In this document: positions 7,354-15,043 of the stretch, piece by piece
Position numbering within the stretch: the first letter of the stretch is position 1
Layout: each line of letters starts with the position of its first letter
Source of the DNA: Natrinema salifodinae
GTDB taxonomy: Archaea; Halobacteriota; Halobacteria; Halobacteriales; Natrialbaceae
Length of the DNA: 51,561 nucleotides
Direction: 5' to 3'
Assembly (NCBI RefSeq): GCF_900110455.1
Contig: NZ_FOIS01000007.1
Location: 1-51,561, forward strand
Notes under the pieces: model-generated
What the model was told of the DNA's origin: nothing
The model's database searches: none
What the model saw: the letters and a program-made list of their open reading frames with translations, nothing else
Position numbers and translations under genes: made by a program

Positions 7354-8439
7354 TTACGCCGTTTCGCGTTTGACATCCAATTCCTCGCGGACGTGCTCGC
7401 GCACTTCGTATTTCGGCCCATTGCACGTCTCGAACGGTCGCACGAGCTTCCGATCCTCGAACTCTGAGAGCCAATCGCGAACCATCCGTTGACTCCGCGC
7501 TTCGTCAACACGCTCGTCACTACTGTAGGCTTGCTGAATCGCCCCGCTTTTCGCCGGCCCGATCTCGGCAATCGTTTCGAGACAGATGCGCTGCGTGCGC
7601 GACAGCGCCGAGAGGTGCGACCGGATCACGTCGGGTTCGGACATTGGCGTCGCCTGGTCGATAATCTCCATTGTGAGTTCGCTGGCGTTTTGCCCTCGCG
7701 CCGTCTCGACGGCGTTGTTCAGGATTGCGATCGCCCGCCGCGCGTCATTTTTCGACCGGCTGGCAATCGTCTCGAGGTGTGTCTGGTCGACGACGCCAGG
7801 CTCTAACCCTGCATCGACTCGCGCCTGTAAAATTTCGACGAGCGTCGACTCGTCGTAGCATTTGAACGGCACCGGCGTCAGCGACGTCAGCCGCGAATCC
7901 AGGCGATCTTCGGCGTCGGCAAACAGGTGGTGCGTTTCGTTGACGACCGGGAGCAACACAACGCCGGTCATTTCGTAGAGTTCTTTGAGGACTGCCTTCT
8001 CACCGATCTGGTCGGCTTCGTCCAATAGCACGACGATGTATCCGTCGATCAAGGTGCGGGTACGCCGCTGGAGTTCGTCGGTCGCAATCGAGCGCCGTGT
8101 TTCTGCCGGCCCGTCGCCCAGCTCCTCGAGTAGTTCCTGGTAGACCTGGCGTCGTGACTTTCCGTTGTAGCAGTCGATGTAGGCCGTCTCGATCGGCGGA
8201 CACTTGCCACCGTCGACGTACTCGGGGTCGACTTCGGCGGGGAGATTCTTGAGCAGCACCCGTGCGGCACACGTCTTCCCCGAGCCTGGCGGCCCGTGGA
8301 TGAACGCCCCACTGGTGGTGAGTCCCTGTGTAACCGGCTCAAAGATGCTCGTCAGATGGTTGATCTCGCTGTTGCGGTGGACGATCAACTCCCGTGGCGG
8401 TTGGACGTCGGGTGTGAGAACGTCCGGGTTCGTAATCAT
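7354..8439 (-). CDS. orc1/cdc6: Orc1/Cdc6 replication initiator
   Basis: A 361-aa AAA+ ATPase, a usual length for plasmid Orc1/Cdc6. Walker A GPPGSGKT is at residues 49-56 and Walker B VLLDEAD at 137-143. Sensor-2-like NDARRAIAILNNAVETA lies near 240, followed by a C-terminal winged helix (LSRTQRICLETIAEIG, then RMVRDWLSEFEDRKLV). A TATA-like element about 27 nt upstream (GATTATATGAC on the minus strand) fits a leaderless mRNA. It should open the replicon origin. Its product marks this DNA as a self-replicating archaeal element. Confidence 0.95.
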   Translation of the reverse strand: MITNPDVLTPDVQPPRELIVHRNSEINHLTSIFEPVTQGLTTSGAFIHGPPGSGKTCAARVLLKNLPAEVDPEYVDGGKCPPIETAYIDCYNGKSRRQVYQELLEELGDGPAETRRSIATDELQRRTRTLIDGYIVVLLDEADQIGEKAVLKELYEMTGVVLLPVVNETHHLFADAEDRLDSRLTSLTPVPFKCYDESTLVEILQARVDAGLEPGVVDQTHLETIASRSKNDARRAIAILNNAVETARGQNASELTMEIIDQATPMSEPDVIRSHLSALSRTQRICLETIAEIGPAKSGAIQQAYSSDERVDEARSQRMVRDWLSEFEDRKLVRPFETCNGPKYEVREHVREELDVKRETA

Positions 8440-8559
8440 ACGTGTCCAGACGAACGACAGTCATATAATCGAAGGGGTGTGGCTGCCGACACTTCCGCCC
8501 GTCCAAAGGTCACTCCGCGGGCTGCCAGTCGACTATGAACTTCACCGATCGACTTAATC

Positions 8560-9084
8560 CTACACGCCAAACACAGCCGAGACGAATTTCTTAACCGCCC
8601 GTCGGCGAGCGATCTTCCGACGACCAGGCAACGGATAGGTTAACTCGACTTCACTGCCGCCCATTAATCCACTACCGTCACTCACTTCGACGAGAACAGG
8701 GACTCGAATATTTGCTTCTTTCACACTCTCCATGCCTTCGATGGTTGATTTCACGTCGTCGTTGATTGTACCGTCTGTGACGAATGCCGGGAACAATGGC
8801 ATTGACGCAAGTCCACCCTTCCCGACCGTGATGTTATCGACACGGACGTTTTCTTCGCCAATCGATCGCAACTCGTCGATCCCTTCGCGGACGGTTGTGA
8901 CAGTAAGGTCGTCGTTGACGATTGTGGGTGCAATGAACCGCCGCTCACGGCCTGCATCGAGCCAACTGGCTGTTTTCGTCTTCGTGTAAACATCCTCGAA
9001 AATCTCACTGCCGGAGTCGACAAACTCATAGTCGTTATCTTGCAGATTGAATAGCACCTTTTCAGAGTATTCCTCGGGCTCCAT
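8560..9084 (-). CDS. Hypothetical acidic protein, 174 aa
   Basis: It starts at ATG 9084, which is 26-28 nt from an ACTAGTTTTA promoter box, so the mRNA should be leaderless. The sequence mixes alpha and beta (RRFIAPTIVNDDLTVTTVRE, LVEVSDGSGLMGGSEVELTY) and ends in a basic helix, RRKIARRRAVKKFVSAVFGV, that could touch membrane or nucleic acid. No known family. Its promoter is shared with the membrane protein gene upstream (9142-9867). Confidence 0.7.
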   Translation of the reverse strand: MEPEEYSEKVLFNLQDNDYEFVDSGSEIFEDVYTKTKTASWLDAGRERRFIAPTIVNDDLTVTTVREGIDELRSIGEENVRVDNITVGKGGLASMPLFPAFVTDGTINDDVKSTIEGMESVKEANIRVPVLVEVSDGSGLMGGSEVELTYPLPGRRKIARRRAVKKFVSAVFGV

Positions 9085-9110
9085 GATCCTAGCAGGAAAT
9101 TAGTTGGTCT

Positions 9111-9120
9111 TAAAACTAGT
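9111..9120 (-). promoter_or_regulatory. ACTAGTTTTA promoter box, copy 2
   Basis: On the minus strand the box reads ACTAGTTTTAAG, 27 nt before ATG 9084. It is identical to copies at 6042 and 9894. Confidence 0.7.
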
Positions 9121-9141
9121 TGGAATGAGAATGCGTTTCGG

Positions 9142-9867
9142 TTAGTTCTCGTCACCCGACGATTCACGCAGACTGCCTACAGCGCTTGCTGTTTTCGACC
9201 CGACCGACTTTCCAGCGCTCGCACTAGCTTTTGCTGTCGCTTTCGTTGCGTGCCAGGTCGTGTGGATCGATTCGAGGGTATGGAATCCGATCAATACCCC
9301 ACCGATGAACAGAACCAGTGATGCGTCGACACCACTCTGGATAATCCATGGAATCGGGAGCTCGATACCGAGAAAGTTCAACACAAGTCCGGTAGTCCCA
9401 CCGATCGAGATCCCACCGTACCGCATGGCCTTTTCTTGGGCGGTGAGTACTGTCCATACCATTCCAACAAGCCCAACGATCGCCGCGAACGCGTCATAGA
9501 TTTTCGTCGCCGCCCCCTCACCACTGCCGTTACCGAATGTACGTTTGACTATCTGTCGGCCAGCATTTTGCGCGAAGACGAGCACTCCACTTACGAACCC
9601 GAGACTCAACAACACTGCATAGGGAGACTCGGAGTAGGCTGCTGGTAGAAGCGATGTTGTGTAGATCACACCCGCGAGCCCGAGACAGTACGCGGTTCCC
9701 GCTGCGGCGTAGTACTTGCGCCCGCCGCGCCGGACCAGGAGCACGAGCGCGGTAACGACCGTTCCTACCCCGATCGCAAACGCAGGCCATACGAACTGTT
9801 GGCCAGCAATGGCAATTGTGACAGCGATACCAACAATGGCTGTTACCACCCAATTTAAGATTTTCAC
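9142..9867 (-). CDS. Polytopic membrane protein with Ala/Ser/Lys-rich tail
   Basis: A 241-aa protein starting with GTG at 9867, about 28 nt from an ACTAGTTTTATAG box, which implies a leaderless mRNA. About six hydrophobic segments are visible (for example VVTAIVGIAVTIAIAG and ASLVLFIGGVLIGFHTL). The C-terminal 45 residues are a hydrophilic helix of Ala, Ser, Thr and Lys (ATKATAKASASAGKSVGSKT). Residues about 110-125 (NAGRQIVKRTFGNGSGEG) form a cytoplasmic loop. No enzymatic motif is seen. It could be a membrane component of the replicon or a vesicle factor. Confidence 0.75.
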   Translation of the reverse strand: MKILNWVVTAIVGIAVTIAIAGQQFVWPAFAIGVGTVVTALVLLVRRGGRKYYAAAGTAYCLGLAGVIYTTSLLPAAYSESPYAVLLSLGFVSGVLVFAQNAGRQIVKRTFGNGSGEGAATKIYDAFAAIVGLVGMVWTVLTAQEKAMRYGGISIGGTTGLVLNFLGIELPIPWIIQSGVDASLVLFIGGVLIGFHTLESIHTTWHATKATAKASASAGKSVGSKTASAVGSLRESSGDEN

Positions 9868-10094
9868 ACAGTCACGTTAAGAGATATATACTATAAAACT
9901 AGTCCGGGAAATTGAGATATCGGGCGACTGTCCGATGGGTTTGATATCAGCGTGTACGTTTCCTGTAGCTGACTGCCGGGCGATTGTTTTCTGAGTGCTC
10001 TCGACAGATTGTAGTAGTCGTAACGCAGTCATTTGGTCGTGGCAATCGGCCACCCACGCATGCTGCGCTCGCGTGGCTAAACAACAACAGCAGT
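9868..10094. other. Divergent intergenic region
   Basis: It holds the ACTAGTTTTATAG promoter (9894-9903) of the minus-strand membrane gene. Rightward it contains short inverted repeats (GTGGC/GCCAC near 10039, CCACGC/GCGTGG near 10055-10076) in the leader of the small plus-strand ORF. No gene is visible. Confidence 0.4.
9894..9903 (-). promoter_or_regulatory. ACTAGTTTTA promoter box, copy 3
   Basis: ACTAGTTTTATAG on the minus strand, with the GTG start at 9867 at TATA-like distance. Shared with 6042 and 9111. Confidence 0.7.
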
Positions 10095-10116
10095 GGAGGT
10101 GAGAATCCATACCTCC
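10095..10116 (+). promoter_or_regulatory. Shine-Dalgarno enclosed in a hairpin
   Basis: GGAGGTGA (10095-10102) is a near-perfect ribosome-binding site. Its GGAGGT pairs with ACCTCC (10111-10116), the first codons of the small ORF, so the site would be hidden when folded. Confidence 0.5.
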
Positions 10117-10237
10117 AGAAGTTCGAGCGGCACTCGCGACGGGTGGCGTGACCCTGCTGGCACAGGGAAACGCGCTCGGATGGGCGCTGGTCGCCGTCGC
10201 GGTCGCCGCAACGTCAGGCGAATCGGCCGACGAATAA
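10109..10237 (+). CDS. 42-aa single-TM microprotein with apparent ATA start
   Basis: The frame from 10109 reads PPEVRAALATGGVTLLAQGN then ALGWALVAVAVAATSGESADE, with strongly haloarchaeal codon choice and one hydrophobic helix. The codon at the right distance (6 nt) from the GGAGGTGA site is ATA, not ATG, GTG or TTG. A stop lies just upstream, and the next possible start is the GTG inside the hydrophobic part. Either AUA is used, the start was mutated, or the gene is decayed. A terminator hairpin begins at its stop codon. Confidence 0.45.
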   Translation: MPPEVRAALATGGVTLLAQGNALGWALVAVAVAATSGESADE

Positions 10238-10267
10238 TCTGACCGCCTCACCGGTCAGATCCCTTTT
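10237..10267 (+). terminator. Hairpin plus T-tract terminator
   Basis: ATCTGACCG (10237-10245) and CGGTCAGAT (10252-10260) form a perfect 9-bp stem with a 6-nt loop. CCCTTTTCT follows. It begins at the last base of the small ORF stop codon. Confidence 0.65.
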
Positions 10268-10381
10268 CTCGTACGAGTGTAGGCGCGGTTCATCGGGGTG
10301 CCTACAGGATGTAGTATACCATGCCACCTGAAAAGGATTTCTCCCGATCGGCATACTTCGGACCCGCCTGGCGACTCGCTT

Positions 10382-10552
10382 TTAGTACACGACCGAAACG
10401 TTCCACGCGACGAGCCCGCTGCCGACCAGTACCAGGCCGATCGGCACACCGATCCGCCAGGCGCGCGGGCTCGCACGATACAGTCCGTACAGCAGTCCGA
10501 TCGCGACGGCCTTCAAGGGAAGGAGCACCCACAGTCCGACGGCGCTGGTCAC
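10382..10552 (-). CDS. Small two-TM membrane protein
   Basis: A 56-aa protein from GTG 10552 (first residues MTSAVGLWVLLPLKAVAIGL) with two hydrophobic segments flanking a basic loop (YRASPRAWRIG). Codon use is typical of the element. In-frame sequence upstream of the GTG does not look coding. Function unknown. Confidence 0.6.
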   Translation of the reverse strand: MTSAVGLWVLLPLKAVAIGLLYGLYRASPRAWRIGVPIGLVLVGSGLVAWNVSVVY

Positions 10553-10727
10553 TCGCGGGTGATCCTCTCCGGCGCGTCGGTAATCGACCGGACTGAGTGA
10601 TTGACTCGGAGGACTGACTCTTACGTGCGTGGAACTCGATAAGGAGATCAACCGAACGCTTTTCGCGTCAGATAGTGTAGCCACTCCCTGTACCCCGAAC
10701 CCGGCCAAGGTCCTCGGGGGCTCCCGC

Positions 10728-10928
10728 TTACTCCGTTTCGTCGGCGTCCGACGAGTCGCGACTGTTCTCGAGCGCGTCGTGGATTGCGGCCCGAATCCGC
10801 TCGGGGTCGTCCAGGGCGTGTGGGTACTGTGCTTCGAGTGCCTGGAACGTCCGCCGTTTCAGCGTCACGTTCTTCGACTCGGTCTCGTCAAGCGACTCGT
10901 CGTCAGCGCCAACGGGCTCGTCGCCCAT
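10728..10928 (-). CDS. Small acidic regulator-like protein
   Basis: A 66-aa protein starting at ATG 10928. The core KNVTLKRRTFQALEAQYPHA then LDDPERIRAAIHDALENSRD has a short strand followed by two helices, the layout of ribbon-helix-helix or antitoxin-like proteins. Flanks are acidic and disordered. No toxin partner is adjacent, so a toxin-antitoxin role is not supported. Confidence 0.65.
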   Translation of the reverse strand: MGDEPVGADDESLDETESKNVTLKRRTFQALEAQYPHALDDPERIRAAIHDALENSRDSSDADETE

Positions 10929-11070
10929 GCCCGAACACTCACGCGGACCGACTGTTAATCTACGCCTTCACGATGACTACACTGAATGTCGATCAAGATG
11001 GTTTGAACTAGCTGAAACGGTTGTTAGCGGTAGATTAATGTGTCTAGGAATGTTTGAATATGATAACCAC
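10929..11070. other. Divergent intergenic region before the late genes
   Basis: No gene is visible. AT-rich stretches near 11030-11040 and 11053-11065 could be TATA elements for the structured RNA and late genes to the right. Confidence 0.35.
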
Positions 11071-11175
11071 GCTTGCCCGGCGTAGTCCCCTTCTGGGGAC
11101 GCTCGACACAACCCCCGCGGTCTGCGCGGTAGGGCTCTGGGGTCGAGAGCCGATCGACGGCCGATCGCGGCAAGC
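11071..11175 (+). ncRNA. Cloverleaf-like structured RNA or leader
   Basis: GCTTGCC (11071-11077) and GGCAAGC (11169-11175) make a perfect 7-bp closing stem. Inside are four hairpins: GTCCCC/GGGGAC (11085-11100, TTCT loop), CCGCG/CGCGG (11115-11129), GGCTCT/AGAGCC (11133-11151) and CGATCG/CGATCG (11151-11167). The layout recalls a tRNA with a long variable arm, but it lacks a T-loop, a CCA end and a plausible anticodon loop. It ends 25 nt before ATG 11201, so it may be a leader or a processed RNA. Alternative pairings such as CTCGAC/GTCGAG exist. Confidence 0.45.
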
Positions 11176-11200
11176 GACATAGAGGCTAGTTTATCCATCC

Positions 11201-11797
11201 ATGAGTGTCCAAGAGAACATTGAGCAACAGCGAGCGGCAGCACTGGAGGACTCTCCGTACCGACGTGATAGTTGGGTCGGCGAGGACGAGACTGACCGGC
11301 CCCGTGGCCACGATCCAGCGGAGTTCGACTACCACGCTGAACGCGCGGCCCACGTCGCCCACCAATATCTCAAAGAGACGTCTCAGCGGCTGCTGTGCCC
11401 GATCACGCTGAACGCCGACCCCGGCGCTGACGAATCGATCCACGATGCCAATCACGCCGTTGAACTCTCCGAACCCGAGGTCCACCTCCCGTTACAGACC
11501 AGCGAGGAGTACGGCGGCAAGCCACTCGAGTACGGCCAAAACCCGAATCGAGTGCGCTACAATCCCGAATACGGCTATATCGTCGGGCCACAGATCCCCG
11601 ACCGCCCGACGCCACAGTTCATGTCGGTACTCGACGACTTGCTCGAGCACTGGCGCGACGAGCTGGACTTGCGTGACGGCGAAGTGGACAAACTGCGACG
11701 CGACGGCCACCGACTGAAACAGACTGGCGAGCGCGATGTGACGATCGTCGCGACGCTCGTCGAGGACGTGACGAGCGACGAACCACTGATTGAGTAA
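11201..11797 (+). CDS. Hypothetical acidic protein, first gene of the late region
   Basis: A 198-aa soluble protein beginning MSVQENIEQQ. It has a helical N-terminus, a central segment YGGKPLEYGQNPNRVRYNPE and a helical C-terminus (FMSVLDDLLEHWRDELDLRD). There is no signal peptide, membrane helix or known motif. It follows the structured RNA at 11071 and ends 9 nt before the large surface-protein gene, so it is probably co-expressed with it. It may be a cytoplasmic assembly or scaffold partner, by context only. Confidence 0.7.
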   Translation: MSVQENIEQQRAAALEDSPYRRDSWVGEDETDRPRGHDPAEFDYHAERAAHVAHQYLKETSQRLLCPITLNADPGADESIHDANHAVELSEPEVHLPLQTSEEYGGKPLEYGQNPNRVRYNPEYGYIVGPQIPDRPTPQFMSVLDDLLEHWRDELDLRDGEVDKLRRDGHRLKQTGERDVTIVATLVEDVTSDEPLIE

Positions 11798-11806
11798 CTG
11801 ATCCTC

Positions 11807-14800
11807 ATGACACGCAAAAACTCCTCTTCGAGCGACGCGACTAGCCGCTGGTTCAAACTCCGCGCTGCCCTATTTGCGGCGATCCTCGTTGCGTCGCTCG
11901 TCGGCGCACCGTTGGTCGCTGGAGCCGGGGCCGCCGCGGCGACGTCGACGACCACACAGCCGACGGATATCCAGCCGTCGTTGACAACTTCGACTGTTAC
12001 AACTGCATCGTTCTCGGACGGTTTCGAAAACCAGCCTGCTGATGATGGCGCTCCTGATGGCTGGACGTCTAATAACGTTTCAGGTAACATTAGTGTATCG
12101 ACCCAGAAAGTAGTTGAAGGCAATCAAAGCGTTGCACTGTCAGATAACACCGACGGCGCTGATATTGGCATAATCCCTGAATATCAGCCCTATGACAGCA
12201 GTAAAGAAGGGAACGTTTCGGTATCGATCAATGCGAATGGCAATGATGGCCCGACAGTAGTACAAATCCTCAATTCATCGGGGGACTATTGGCGTGTGGG
12301 TGTCCGTCAAGACGATATCCAAATACAAACGCCGAGTGGCTGGCAGCCGATCGCCAGTGGTGGGTTTAATTCCGGATGGGTGAACATGACCGTCTCTGGA
12401 TTTGGCGACGGCGATGATGAAGTTATGGTTGAGTGGTCAAACGAGACTGACTCTGGCCAAGGGACCTATTCAGTCAGCCACGAAGTCTATACGGAAACAC
12501 GACTCCTCACAAACTCACCGTCATCTGTCTACTTTGACGATTTTAGTATCGATGCCAGAGAGGTCACTGGCCGGGTAACAACCCAAGATGGAACTGCTGT
12601 CGCCAACGCTACGGTCCATGTCACAGGCGTCAACTACGATTCGATTACACCAGGACCAACACAGTCACTCGAGGACCGGGCCAACGAACTGTTCGACAAG
12701 GCTGAAAACCCACTGCCGCCGACCTTTGACCGCTCGCTCAACGTAAAGGGCAGATACATCTCGGACAAGAGTGAGGAGGTTCCACTTGCGTACACGCGCG
12801 AAGATATCGCCGTAACGCCATGGCAGGACAACGCCGACCTGCAACCGCCAAAGGTCGTGTTGCCAGCGGACGAACCGGTTGTCTTCGTGCCGTGGAATCC
12901 CGACGGCGACGCTGGATTTCTCGGCGACGAATACGCGAATCAACTGCCGGGCAAACAAATCAACAAAGGGCCAGTGATCGCAGAGCAACTCGGTCCGGAC
13001 GGTTCGGTCACGCAAACGAACGTGATTCCTGTGGCCGAATCGGCCGGCGGTGGACTTACCGACCCCTCGTCACTCCCCTATGCGGAAACCCGACTCTCAC
13101 CGGGTATCTATCGCATTTACCTCCAAGGCGACGATGCAAAATATCTCATCTCCGTCGGCAACCCGGACCAAATCGCCGGGGCGCTTGAAGATGACTTGAA
13201 AGACAAGGCTGGTGATTACACCGATCGCGCCAAGGATATTCGCCAACGCTTTGAGAACAACAAATTCGAGAGAGAAACCGTCCAGACAAACAGCACTGGC
13301 TACTATTCTGTAGGTGTTGGGAAGGCGACAGCGACCGTCGCCGTCGAAGCGTACAAAGCGCCGGACGTGCCGGTCGATCCAGGCTCGGAGACACACCCAC
13401 GAACACAGATCCGGGAGCACATCGACACCTATGGCACCAACTCGTCGATCTATCTCCCATCGAAGCCAACTCGCTACGATGCGCCGACTGACAGTGCTGA
13501 TGTCGAGTTGCGCGAGGTCAGCTACACGCCATTCGGAAATAACAGCAAATTCGAAAACCGCCTCGCAAACCTCGAGAACCTACTGACAAACGAAACGCAG
13601 CGCCTCGAAAGTGCCTTGCAGCAACCCGACGCGAGCCGTGAAGAACTCGAGAACGTCTACTCAGAACTTGAAGATGTCTCGGACCAAAACGACGAACTCC
13701 GCCAGCGTGTCGAAGAACTCCTGAACCGCGACCGCGAGACACAGGTCGACGTCACGATCGATCCCGACAACGCGACCGATGCGGAGTTGCGCGAACGGAT
13801 CGCCGCCCTCGAGCAAGCAGTCCAAGAGGGCCGTGACACGCTCCCGTCGGACGGCACTGAGACTACCGTCGGCGAGGACACGGTCTCGGCGGTTGCACGC
13901 TTCCCCGGCGAGCTGACGAAAGACAAAATCACCGTGCTCGCACACCACTCTAATGGCACGACTAAAACGGTCAGCGAGGACTACATCACGCTCGACACGA
14001 GCGCGGCAACGAACGTCCCTGGCAACCAGATCGGCACGACCGCGGTCCACGTCGATGACTTCCCGGCCGGCGACGCCGCAAACGTCCAGTTCGAGTGGAT
14101 CACCGCGAGACCTGACGGCGTCGGGCGGGCAACCGCAACGGCGAATAATCCGTTGGTCAACGCCGACGCACCCAAAATCGATTCAGTGCGCGTCTCGTCG
14201 CTCGCACCTGGCCCCGACGACCGCGTCGGCGTCGAAATCAACCCTGGCGAGGACTCGTCGTTCCGGAAACTTACGTCGGCAACGGTCTACGGCCCCGACG
14301 GTGTCACGATCCCGACCGAAGCGATCGAGAACGGTCGCGAGACTGGGTTTGTGACGAACGGCCAGGGCACGCACACCCTCGAGTTGACCTACGAGGATAC
14401 CGAGGCCAACGAGTTCACCAAGACGCTCCGACTCGGAGCAGACACGACTGACCGGCCGCGACCGGCGTCGGTGCGTGCCGAGTCCGGTCCGACCGGTGTC
14501 TATGCACTCGTCGGTGACGGGCTCGCAGACGGTGAGGTGTCGATTGCCGAGAACGGCGACATTTCGACCAGCGCGACCGTCGCCGATCCCGAGAACCCAC
14601 CGAGCGAAATCCACGTTTACACAGGAACGCTCGACACCGACCCAACCGGCGATATTTCCGCACGGCTGGTCGGCGAGGATGGCGCGGCGCTCAACCAGCG
14701 CGCGTGGGTCTACATCCACGCCAAGGCGACCACAGACGGCGGCACCTACGTCTACAGGAACGGCAACCAGCCCGTGACGACCGGCGACGGCAACCAGTTC

Positions 14801-15043
14801 GGGACTGTCACACACCAAGCTGACCAGACGCTGATTAAGACCTACACGAACGCCAACGGCGAGGCACAGGTCACAATCACACAGCCACACGGCCCGATCG
14901 ACTCGACGGTCGAAGCCGCTCGCTGGCAGCTCCGGAAGTACACGGCTGGGTTCTCCGGGTCTGATCTCATTCCGTTCGCAGGTGTGGTCGGACTCGGTCT
15001 GTATACTCGCCGCCGTCACCGTAATCGAGGTGCTACACAATGA
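11807..15043 (+). CDS. Large secreted surface protein (adhesin or spike candidate)
   Basis: A 1078-aa protein. A signal peptide covers about residues 18-45 (LRAALFAAILVASLVGAPLV). Residues about 65-245 look like a jelly-roll, LamG-like domain (FSDGFENQPADDGAPDGWTS onward to YFDDFSIDA). Residues 247-275 (VTGRVTTQDGTAVANATVHV) match a carboxypeptidase-regulatory-like beta sandwich. A coiled coil follows near 590-680, then several beta domains. The C-terminus has a TM helix and basic tail (FAGVVGLGLYTRRRHRNRG). Many N-x-S/T sites suit N-glycosylation. The N-terminal domain is AT-richer than the rest (29 G+C of 60 at 12121-12180 against 40 of 60 at 14041-14100). Its stop overlaps the protease start. 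Confidence 0.8.
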   Translation: MTRKNSSSSDATSRWFKLRAALFAAILVASLVGAPLVAGAGAAAATSTTTQPTDIQPSLTTSTVTTASFSDGFENQPADDGAPDGWTSNNVSGNISVSTQKVVEGNQSVALSDNTDGADIGIIPEYQPYDSSKEGNVSVSINANGNDGPTVVQILNSSGDYWRVGVRQDDIQIQTPSGWQPIASGGFNSGWVNMTVSGFGDGDDEVMVEWSNETDSGQGTYSVSHEVYTETRLLTNSPSSVYFDDFSIDAREVTGRVTTQDGTAVANATVHVTGVNYDSITPGPTQSLEDRANELFDKAENPLPPTFDRSLNVKGRYISDKSEEVPLAYTREDIAVTPWQDNADLQPPKVVLPADEPVVFVPWNPDGDAGFLGDEYANQLPGKQINKGPVIAEQLGPDGSVTQTNVIPVAESAGGGLTDPSSLPYAETRLSPGIYRIYLQGDDAKYLISVGNPDQIAGALEDDLKDKAGDYTDRAKDIRQRFENNKFERETVQTNSTGYYSVGVGKATATVAVEAYKAPDVPVDPGSETHPRTQIREHIDTYGTNSSIYLPSKPTRYDAPTDSADVELREVSYTPFGNNSKFENRLANLENLLTNETQRLESALQQPDASREELENVYSELEDVSDQNDELRQRVEELLNRDRETQVDVTIDPDNATDAELRERIAALEQAVQEGRDTLPSDGTETTVGEDTVSAVARFPGELTKDKITVLAHHSNGTTKTVSEDYITLDTSAATNVPGNQIGTTAVHVDDFPAGDAANVQFEWITARPDGVGRATATANNPLVNADAPKIDSVRVSSLAPGPDDRVGVEINPGEDSSFRKLTSATVYGPDGVTIPTEAIENGRETGFVTNGQGTHTLELTYEDTEANEFTKTLRLGADTTDRPRPASVRAESGPTGVYALVGDGLADGEVSIAENGDISTSATVADPENPPSEIHVYTGTLDTDPTGDISARLVGEDGAALNQRAWVYIHAKATTDGGTYVYRNGNQPVTTGDGNQFGTVTHQADQTLIKTYTNANGEAQVTITQPHGPIDSTVEAARWQLRKYTAGFSGSDLIPFAGVVGLGLYTRRRHRNRGATQ

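Noticed and set aside
10728-10928. Antitoxin of a toxin-antitoxin pair
   Set aside because: The RHH-like fold is plausible, but no toxin-like gene lies beside it.
14183-15040. 285-aa minus-strand ORF opposite the large surface protein
   Set aside because: Antisense shadow, rich in Arg, Val and Cys, and unlike an acidic halophilic protein.
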